From an uncultured Collinsella sp. (GTDB lineage: Bacteria > Actinomycetota > Coriobacteriia > Coriobacteriales > Coriobacteriaceae), in the NCBI GenBank assembly GCA_900547025.1, contig UREZ01000024.1:1-21591 (forward strand): 21,591 nucleotides of DNA, read 5' to 3'. The position numbers and the translations under genes were made by a program. Below the pieces are notes generated by a model, which ran no database searches, was not told the DNA's origin, and saw only the letters and a list, made by a program, of their open reading frames with translations. This document shows positions 1-4,940 of this stretch, piece after piece (the stretch's first letter is position 1; each line of letters begins with the position of its first letter).

Positions 1-194
1 GCCTCTTTATATAAGGGCTCGGCAAAGCCGAACCACCAAATTCGCATCAGCCCCCAGAACATGTTTGAGAACTGTGCCTGAAGTATGTATCTGCAGGCCC
101 CGAATCGGTGTTGCCTCCCTGCGGAATGCGCCGGGAGGCAACACCGATTCGGGGCCAGACACACGGATTTACCTGCGCATTTACAAATTCGTAA
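1..194. other. Upstream intergenic stretch with no convincing gene
   Basis: No ORF with a start and ribosome-binding site is visible here. Frame 1 is open from base 1 to a TGA at 79-81, so the last codons of an upstream gene cannot be excluded, but the composition gives no support for it. A short hairpin (TCGGC AAA GCCGA) lies near positions 19-33. The main structure is the long inverted repeat at 96-156, listed separately. Confidence 0.5.
96..156. repeat. Long perfect inverted repeat (24-bp arms)
   Basis: The arms at 96-119 and 133-156 are perfect 24-bp reverse complements around a 13-base loop (120-132). No T-run follows on either strand, so it does not look like a simple intrinsic terminator. 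It lies about 60 bases upstream of the tRNA-Leu promoter. It may be a dispersed extragenic palindrome or the processing or termination structure of an upstream transcript. Its outer sequence begins GGCCCCG, a string also present in the arm of the large hairpin at 7175-7312. Confidence 0.85.
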
Positions 195-243
195 ACTTTT
201 TTGAAAAAAGTGCTTGCACAGTTCTCGAATCATAGGTTATTAT
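195..243 (+). promoter_or_regulatory. Promoter of tRNA-Leu with palindromic T/A tract
   Basis: A -35 box TTGCAC (214-219) and a -10 box TATTAT (238-243) are 18 bp apart. Directly upstream is the near-perfect palindrome ACTTTTTTGAAAAAAGT (195-211). The same 17 bases recur at the same distance before the promoter of the tRNA cluster at 3669. The A/T tract sits where an UP element would be. Transcription should start close to 250, leaving a 5' leader of about 50 bases before the tRNA. Confidence 0.75.
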
Positions 244-300
244 CTTCTTCGTTGAACGCGCGGGTCCAACAAAACGAACTGCGAATCAACAACATAGCAT

Positions 301-390
301 GTCGGAGTGGCGGAATTGGCAGACGCGCTAGCTTGAGGTGCTAGTGACCGCTTTTTGGTCATGCGGGTTCAAGTCCCGCCTCCGACACCA
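301..390 (+). tRNA. tRNA-Leu (GAG)
   Basis: The acceptor stem GTCGGAG (301-307) pairs with CTCCGAC (380-386), followed by discriminator A and an encoded CCA. The anticodon stem CTAGC/GCTAG closes the loop TTGAGGT, giving anticodon GAG, which reads CUU/CUC leucine codons. The long variable arm (GACCGC...) is typical of a class II tRNA, and a T-loop GTTCAAGTC is present. Its own promoter and terminator make it a single-gene unit. Confidence 0.95.
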
Positions 391-401
391 TCGCATTTGA
401 G

Positions 402-423
402 AAGCCTCTTCGGAGGCTTTTTT
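402..423 (+). terminator. Intrinsic terminator after tRNA-Leu
   Basis: The stem AAGCCTC/GGAGGCTT with a 3-base loop is followed by a run of six T. It ends 27 bases before the preferred start of the SpoIIE gene, so that gene is transcribed either by read-through or from a promoter not recognised here. Confidence 0.85.
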
Positions 424-449
424 GTTACCGATAGACGGTGGGGTCCACG

Positions 450-2795
450 ATGGAAACGCTTGAACGCAACGAGTGGGCAGACGTTGCCCAACTAGTCGAG
501 ATCACGAGCGATGCTGTCATCATCTGCGAGCTCGACGGAACCATTCTGCATGTGAATAATCGCTTACTTGGGTTGATGTGCGAGGAACGCGCCGATGTCA
601 TCGGTGGAGATGTTAAAGACGTCCTGTACTCGTCCGCTTTTGAACGTGCGACGGAACATCGTCTGCCATTTGAAACTGATGGCTTCGAGAACGAACTGAT
701 GCTCAAGCTGAGTGACGGCTCTTTTATCCCCGTCTTGGTTCGCGCGGGCTCCGTAACGCCTCCACGCATCTTTGGGCGCCGCGCACCACGTGTCCTAGTG
801 GCGCTTCACAGTATCGAGGAACAGTATTCTCACGACCGTCAACTTAAGCGTGCGTTATCGGAGCTTAGAGTTGCGAACAAGCGTCTCTCTGGCACTCTCT
901 CGGTCATTATGAGTACCGTGGGCTCCGATGAGCTGCCCAGCCTACTTGATACCGTTTTGAACCAGCTTGTAGGAACGCTCGATGCTTCGGGTGCCGCTAT
1001 CTATTTTTCTGAGAGCGGCGGTTTTAAACTTCGCGGTGTTTCCAAGGAGCTGTACGACAGCTACCTGCCTGAGTTTTTGCCGTATGGCGCTGGCATTCCG
1101 ACGTATGTTCTTCGTGAGTCGCGTGCCTGTCGCTTGTCGATTCAACAGGACCTTGAGGGTGATAAGGCCGCCTCCGGTATGTTCATGGACCTGGACAATC
1201 GTTCTAAGCACCTGTTGCGCATGCAGGATATGCCTCCGTACCGCAGCGAGATCTGTCTTCCCGTTTTTTACGGTACGCAGATTCTTGGCGTGCTGGAAGT
1301 TGGTTGGAAACGCCCCCAGGCACCGCTCGCCTATGACGTTAATGTGCTCGAGGTCATTTGCGATTACCTGTCTATCCAGCTGGTCGGCATGGCATCGAGC
1401 CTTCGCTCCCGTCGCACGGCCGAGCTTGGCCGCTCGCTCAATGTCTTGCGTGATGAGTTGTTTACCTTTCTAGACGATTCCGCCGCGGCTACCCAGGCGG
1501 TATCGTCCGAGATCTGCAATATGCTTAACTGCCATTTTTGCCCTGTTGAGTATGACGCCAGTCTGGATTCCTACGTCATAGATTTTGAAGGTGGCAGTCG
1601 CGTTGCTTTGCCGGACGATCCCGAGAAGCTTTTCTTTTCCACGACGGCGCCAGCGGCACGTCTGGGGGCTGGCCCTGATGGCTTTGAGGCATCTGTTTTG
1701 GGCGGTACGAGTGCCGAGGACCTTAAACACGTCCGTATAACTCGCGTTGACGAATCGATGCCTATGGGAGGCTGGCTTAGGGCGCATGGTCTGCCTTGTC
1801 AAGGTCTCTACGTCGACTCCGGCATCGAGGCGGGGCGACCACGCTCTAAGGGTGATGGCAAGCACAGTAACGACGCAATTGTTCCTGCTTCTGTTGCGAA
1901 GAGCCCGACGACGCGCGCGCTGCTGCTTCGTGATGGTAGCCAAGAGCCGATTGATGATCTTGAATATGACTACTTGGTGCACTTGGCGCATGACTTTGAA
2001 CTGATCTACGAAGGCGAATCTCAAAAGCGCGAGGAGCGCCATATCGCTCAGACCCTTCAGATCGGCATGAGAAATTCCCTGGGGGATGTTCCGGGTATCG
2101 CAACCGATTCGGTGTACCTGTCAGCCACGAACTCGGCGTTGGTCGGCGGCGATTTCTATACGCTCATCCGTCTTCCCGACGACTGCGCCGTCATGATTCT
2201 GGGTGATGTGTCTGGCAAAGGCATTGAGGCCGCATCGATGTCCGCGCTCGTCAAGACGGCCCTGACGGCATATGCGTGGGAGGGCGCTGGACCGGCCCGC
2301 ATGGCACGCTCGCTCAATAGCATGCTCATGGGCTTTTCGAGGGTCGAGACGTTCGTGACGGCCTTTATCGCCAAGATTGACCTTAAAGCCGGACGCGCAA
2401 CGTATTGTTCGGCGGGCCATCCTCCGACCATGGTCATTAGGCCAGAGTCGATGCCGCTGGGTGGCGGCGAGGCCCGTGAGGGAGAGGTCGAGCTGCTTGG
2501 ATGCCAATCGGGCGTAATCGGTGCCTTTGAGAGCATGGTGTACGAGACAGGCGTGTTTACGTTCGCTCCTGGCGACATGCTCTTCATGTATACGGACGGA
2601 ACGATTGAGGCCCGCGACCGCACCGGAGCGTTCTTTGGTGAGCAGCGCCTTCGTGACCTTCTGCTCTCTGTCTCGGGTGAGGGCGTATCGGGAATCTGCG
2701 GCAAGGTCTTGGGCGAGCTTGATCGCTTTACCGAGTCGGCGCTGGACGATGACATCGCGCTGGTCTCCCTTGAGTTTTTACGGGGTCGCTCGTAG
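450..2795 (+). CDS. PAS-GAF-SpoIIE (PP2C-type) serine phosphatase, RsbU/RsbP-like
   Basis: A 781-residue cytoplasmic sensor phosphatase. Residues about 10-115 form a PAS-like domain (SDAVIICELDGTILHVNN). Residues about 155-320 form a GAF domain ending in PVFYGTQILGVLEVGW. Residues about 330-525 look like a second, divergent GAF. From about 540 to the end is a SpoIIE/PP2C phosphatase with its metal-binding motifs: GGDFY near 566, GDVSGKG near 585, AGHPP near 655, YTDG near 714 and DDDIA near 766. Such enzymes dephosphorylate STAS-domain anti-anti-sigma factors when the sensor domains bind a signal, and the next gene encodes a STAS domain. No membrane segment is seen. An in-frame GTG at 438 exists, but the ATG at 450 has a G-rich stretch (GGTGGGG) at a suitable distance and is preferred. 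The signal sensed cannot be read from the sequence. Confidence 0.9.
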   Translation: METLERNEWADVAQLVEITSDAVIICELDGTILHVNNRLLGLMCEERADVIGGDVKDVLYSSAFERATEHRLPFETDGFENELMLKLSDGSFIPVLVRAGSVTPPRIFGRRAPRVLVALHSIEEQYSHDRQLKRALSELRVANKRLSGTLSVIMSTVGSDELPSLLDTVLNQLVGTLDASGAAIYFSESGGFKLRGVSKELYDSYLPEFLPYGAGIPTYVLRESRACRLSIQQDLEGDKAASGMFMDLDNRSKHLLRMQDMPPYRSEICLPVFYGTQILGVLEVGWKRPQAPLAYDVNVLEVICDYLSIQLVGMASSLRSRRTAELGRSLNVLRDELFTFLDDSAAATQAVSSEICNMLNCHFCPVEYDASLDSYVIDFEGGSRVALPDDPEKLFFSTTAPAARLGAGPDGFEASVLGGTSAEDLKHVRITRVDESMPMGGWLRAHGLPCQGLYVDSGIEAGRPRSKGDGKHSNDAIVPASVAKSPTTRALLLRDGSQEPIDDLEYDYLVHLAHDFELIYEGESQKREERHIAQTLQIGMRNSLGDVPGIATDSVYLSATNSALVGGDFYTLIRLPDDCAVMILGDVSGKGIEAASMSALVKTALTAYAWEGAGPARMARSLNSMLMGFSRVETFVTAFIAKIDLKAGRATYCSAGHPPTMVIRPESMPLGGGEAREGEVELLGCQSGVIGAFESMVYETGVFTFAPGDMLFMYTDGTIEARDRTGAFFGEQRLRDLLLSVSGEGVSGICGKVLGELDRFTESALDDDIALVSLEFLRGRS

Positions 2796-2876
2796 GTCAC
2801 GACGCCTGACGGGCAAAATCTGCGCGGTTGCAGATACGTGTGCATCGAGCGAGCTCTTTTGGGGAACCATGGTCGT

Positions 2877-3623
2877 ATGAATGAGTGGAATGACATAGCG
2901 GTTTTGACGCCACCGGGCGATATCGACATCGCCTCGGTGCCCGCACTGCGCCGACGGTTGGATAATTTGATCGACCGGGGCGTGCGTCGTGTTGTCATCA
3001 ATTGCCAGGCCGTGGGCTTTATCGACTCGACGGGTTTGGCGTTTTTGCTTACACGTGCTAGAGAGCTTATGAGGCATGAGGGACTGCTTTCGCTCGTTAA
3101 CGCCTCCGATGGGGTCGTTCGCTTTTTGGAAATTGCCCGACTTGTCGACATCCTGCATGTCGCGGGCCCGGCGCGGGAGTCGATTCCCGCCATTCCGGTG
3201 GGGGAGTTGCCGCGATGGAGCAAGAGCGTCGAAGTGCAGCGAGGCATCGAGAATCTCCCGTATTATCGGCACCGTGTGGCCGAGCTCCTCGAATCGCTTC
3301 CCCTGAGGCGTGATGAGCGCTATGACGTCGCATTGGCGTTGGGGGAGGCATTGGGTAACGCATATGACCATGCGGGCGGTGTTGGCTGCATCCTGACGGT
3401 TCAGGCCTATGGGGACCGTGTTGTGCTCGAGGTGCTTGATCGGGGCGCTGGCTATTCTATCGATGGGGCGAGCGAACCGGTAACATCCGAGGAACGCGGA
3501 CGCGGTATCAAGCTTATGCGTATGCTCGTCGATAATGTGGAAGTTGCCCGTCGTACAGATGGCGCCGGCACGCGCGTTCGGATGGTGAAGTTGTTTAGCT
3601 CGGCATTGGAATCGTGCGCTTAG
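2877..3623 (+). CDS. STAS-HATPase fusion (anti-anti-sigma plus RsbW-type kinase domain)
   Basis: A 248-residue protein joining two usually separate regulators. Residues about 5-100 are a STAS domain with the phospho-acceptor motif DSTGL (Asp50-Ser51). Residues about 115-240 are a GHKL/RsbW-type ATPase with N-box EALGNAYDHA (near 157-166), G1 box DRGAGYS (near 188) and G2 box ERGRGIKLM (near 208). Both halves keep their key residues, so the protein could phosphorylate its own STAS serine or a partner's. In the RsbU/RsbV/RsbW paradigm the kinase binds a sigma factor, but no sigma gene is in the window. The ATG at 2877 starts exactly at the STAS fold and has TGGGGA about 11 bases upstream; an in-frame GTG at 2838 adds unrelated residues. 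The gene follows the SpoIIE phosphatase by 81 bases, probably as one operon. Confidence 0.85.
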   Translation: MNEWNDIAVLTPPGDIDIASVPALRRRLDNLIDRGVRRVVINCQAVGFIDSTGLAFLLTRARELMRHEGLLSLVNASDGVVRFLEIARLVDILHVAGPARESIPAIPVGELPRWSKSVEVQRGIENLPYYRHRVAELLESLPLRRDERYDVALALGEALGNAYDHAGGVGCILTVQAYGDRVVLEVLDRGAGYSIDGASEPVTSEERGRGIKLMRMLVDNVEVARRTDGAGTRVRMVKLFSSALESCA

Positions 3624-3668
3624 GGTCTTGGCTTGGCATTATTTACCTGCATGAACTTGCTTCGCGCA

Positions 3669-3716
3669 ACTTTTTTGAAAAAAGTACTTGCGTCTTTAGG
3701 ACAACTCGCGTAAATT
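3669..3716 (+). promoter_or_regulatory. Promoter of the tRNA Gly-Cys-Gly cluster
   Basis: The sequence has -35 TTGCGT (3688-3693), a 17-bp spacer and -10 TAAATT (3711-3716). It is preceded by ACTTTTTTGAAAAAAGT (3669-3685), identical to the tract before tRNA-Leu and placed the same 2 bases upstream of the -35 box. The predicted start lies just upstream of the tRNA at 3729. Confidence 0.75.
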
Positions 3717-3728
3717 AATAACCCGCAA

Positions 3729-3804
3729 GCGGACATGGCTCAGTTGGTAGAGCACAACCTTGCCAAGGTTGGGGTCGCGGGTTCGAGCCCCGTTGTCCGC
3801 TCCA
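3729..3804 (+). tRNA. tRNA-Gly (GCC), copy 1
   Basis: The acceptor stem GCGGACA pairs with TGTCCGC, followed by discriminator T and an encoded CCA. The anticodon stem CAACC/GGTTG closes loop TTGCCAA, giving GCC (reads GGC and GGU). The sequence is identical over all 76 bases to the copies at 3956 and 4162. Three identical genes fit the heavy use of GGC in this GC-rich genome. Confidence 0.96.
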
Positions 3805-3814
3805 TTGCATTTCC

Positions 3815-3838
3815 GGACCGTCTCAAGCGGTCCTTTTT
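3815..3838 (+). terminator. Terminator-like hairpin between tRNA-Gly and tRNA-Cys
   Basis: The stem GGACCG/CGGTCC with a 7-base loop is followed by TTTTT. The T-run ends one base before the tRNA-Cys acceptor stem, leaving no room for a separate promoter. It may be a leaky terminator or a processing signal. Confidence 0.7.
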
Positions 3839-3839
3839 C

Positions 3840-3913
3840 GGCGAAGTGGCCAAGTGGTAAGGCAGAGGCCTGCAAAGCCTTTACCCCCGGTTCGAATCCG
3901 GGCTTCGCCTCCA
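3840..3913 (+). tRNA. tRNA-Cys (GCA)
   Basis: The acceptor stem GGCGAAG pairs with CTTCGCC, followed by discriminator T and an encoded CCA. The anticodon stem GAGGC/GCCTT closes loop CTGCAAA, giving anticodon GCA. The body (GGCCAAGTGGTAAGGC in the D arm and GGTTCGAATCC in the T arm) is typical of bacterial tRNA-Cys. It depends on read-through from the upstream tRNA-Gly promoter, because a terminator-like hairpin directly precedes it. Confidence 0.96.
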
Positions 3914-3922
3914 GGCAACATC

Positions 3923-3949
3923 CGGGCGCTCCGGCGCCCGTTTTGTTTT
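3923..3949 (+). terminator. Terminator-like hairpin after tRNA-Cys
   Basis: The GC-rich stem CGGGCGC/GCGCCCG with loop TCCG is followed by TTTTGTTTT. The next tRNA starts only 7 bases later. Confidence 0.75.
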
Positions 3950-3955
3950 ACATAT

Positions 3956-4031
3956 GCGGACATGGCTCAGTTGGTAGAGCACAACCTTGCCAAGGTTGGG
4001 GTCGCGGGTTCGAGCCCCGTTGTCCGCTCCA
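3956..4031 (+). tRNA. tRNA-Gly (GCC), copy 2
   Basis: Identical to the copy at 3729-3804, including the encoded CCA. No promoter lies between it and the preceding terminator-like hairpin, so it should be co-transcribed with tRNA-Gly copy 1 and tRNA-Cys. Confidence 0.96.
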
Positions 4032-4039
4032 AGCGTAAC

Positions 4040-4069
4040 AGCCCGACTACTACGGTAGCCGGGCTTTTT
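4040..4069 (+). terminator. Intrinsic terminator after tRNA-Gly copy 2
   Basis: The outer stem AGCCCG/CGGGCT has further pairing of ACTAC with GTAG inside it and is followed by TTTTT. A new promoter follows at 4092-4149, so this closes the first cluster transcript. Confidence 0.8.
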
Positions 4070-4091
4070 CGTACCCATCACATAGGCTCGA

Positions 4092-4149
4092 ACTTTTTTC
4101 AAATTATTCGAAAATAGTTCTTGCATTCGGGTGGATCATCCCGTATATT
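4092..4149 (+). promoter_or_regulatory. Promoter of tRNA-Gly copy 3 and tRNA-Val
   Basis: The sequence has -35 TTGCAT (4121-4126), a 17-bp spacer and -10 TATATT (4144-4149). Upstream lies a diverged, longer form of the T/A-tract palindrome (ACTTTTTTC at 4092-4100, GAAAATAGT at 4110-4118). As in the other two tRNA promoters, AGT sits 2 bases before the TTGC of the -35 box. Confidence 0.75.
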
Positions 4150-4161
4150 AAATCTTCGCAG

Positions 4162-4237
4162 GCGGACATGGCTCAGTTGGTAGAGCACAACCTTGCCAAG
4201 GTTGGGGTCGCGGGTTCGAGCCCCGTTGTCCGCTCCA
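4162..4237 (+). tRNA. tRNA-Gly (GCC), copy 3
   Basis: Identical over 76 bases to the copies at 3729 and 3956, with encoded CCA. It is the first gene of a second two-tRNA transcript and is followed after 3 bases by tRNA-Val. Confidence 0.96.
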
Positions 4238-4240
4238 TTT

Positions 4241-4315
4241 GGGCGTTTAGCTCAGGGGGAGAGCGCTTCCCTGACACGGAAGAGGTCAGAAGTTCAAATC
4301 TTCTAACGCCCACCA
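4241..4315 (+). tRNA. tRNA-Val (GAC)
   Basis: The acceptor stem GGGCGTT pairs with AACGCCC, followed by discriminator A and encoded CCA. The anticodon stem CTTCC/GGAAG closes loop CTGACAC, giving GAC (GUC/GUU valine codons). The D arm GCTCAGGGGGAGAGC and T arm are standard. Confidence 0.95.
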
Positions 4316-4323
4316 AATGTTCG

Positions 4324-4360
4324 CAGCTCAGAGGCTATGTCCTCTGGGCTGTTTTGTTTT
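4324..4360 (+). terminator. Intrinsic terminator after tRNA-Val
   Basis: The stem CAGCTCAGAGG/CCTCTGGGCTG (one G-U pair) with loop CTATGT is followed by TTTTGTTTT. It closes the tRNA region. Confidence 0.88.
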
Positions 4361-4667
4361 ATGCCGGCAAATATGCCAGCAAATATTGATCCAAGGTTTG
4401 TACGCGATGGTCTTCGCATCCCGTAGGGGGGTGCCGACAGATTGCATACGTCCTGGCCGAGCGTGACCGCAACATGTTGGTCAAGCATAAACTTTTGGAT
4501 TCTTTTGGCGTGAGTGGCTTGGTTTTAGTAGGATTTGTCAGCGGCTTGACTAAGGGGGTTTTATAGCTGCCATGCAGGTAGCCGTGTTGGTAACGTTTTA
4601 CCGACTTGTCAAATACCCCTCATTTATAATGCGTCTGCAAAATGACTAATTGCTTTGACCTGCTGAA
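4361..4667. other. Intergenic region upstream of the nrdD promoter
   Basis: No gene is supported here. It starts with a short imperfect tandem repeat (ATGCCGGCAAAT at 4361-4372, ATGCCAGCAAAT at 4373-4384). A good -10-like hexamer TATAAT lies at 4625-4630, but TTGTCA at 4606 is only 13 bp from it, too close for a -35 box. The region is visibly more A/T-rich than the flanking genes, as expected of a promoter region. Confidence 0.5.
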
Positions 4668-4717
4668 ACACTATATGTTGTGTTTGACCTAAAAAAAGAA
4701 TACAGGATATAGATGCA
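4668..4717 (+). promoter_or_regulatory. Probable nrdD promoter with NrdR-type boxes
   Basis: A promoter with -35 TTGACC (4684-4689), an 18-bp spacer and -10 TATAGA (4708-4713) is visible. Just upstream of the -35 box, ACACTATATGTTGTGT (4668-4683) has the dyad and ATAT core of NrdR-binding boxes, which occur in pairs at ribonucleotide reductase promoters. A weaker second match, ACAGGATATAGATGCA (4702-4717), covers the -10 box. The ATAT cores are 34 bp apart rather than the usual 31-32, so the second box is doubtful. The arrangement would let NrdR repress nrdD. The leader from here to the ATG is about 220 bases. Confidence 0.55.
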
Positions 4718-4940
4718 TCTTTGTCGTATGATAGATGGCGGACAGAGAACGAAGACCTTAATTGCCTCTTTTGAACGTGTCCTTGAGTCGCTTGATCGGC
4801 TCCTGGGAATGTCCGCATAGAGGCTTATGGTTTATCGAGAACACAGATTGCGCGACGGCGCCGCAAGACAGGGGCAAGCCCTGCCGGGCATCGTTTGGCT
4901 CTGAAGCGCAATGAGGCTACGACGCGAAAGAGGCAAGAGG
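4718..4940 (+). other. Long 5' leader of nrdD
   Basis: About 220 bases lie between the proposed promoter and the nrdD start. A possible long-range pairing joins GCGGACA (near 4738) with TGTCCGC (near 4810), and smaller GC-rich stems lie near 4855-4895. I recognise no known riboswitch. An in-frame ATG at 4911 lacks a ribosome-binding site. Confidence 0.4.

Noticed and set aside
1..81. Open frame from the left edge to TGA at 79-81 as the end of an upstream gene
   Set aside because: Only 26 codons are visible, with no family resemblance; it cannot be supported without more sequence.
2156..3247. 363-codon ORF antisense to the SpoIIE and STAS genes
   Set aside because: Ser/Arg/Pro-rich composition with no recognisable domain, opposite two well-supported genes.
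3760..4389. Overlapping ORFs across the tRNA cluster (translations such as MAQLVEHNLAKVGVAGSSP)
   Set aside because: These are translations of tRNA-Gly, tRNA-Cys and tRNA-Val sequences, a well-known source of false proteins.
4606..4630. TTGTCA and TATAAT upstream of nrdD as a promoter
   Set aside because: The spacer is only 13 bp. The TTGACC-18-TATAGA pair further downstream fits better and is next to the NrdR-like box.
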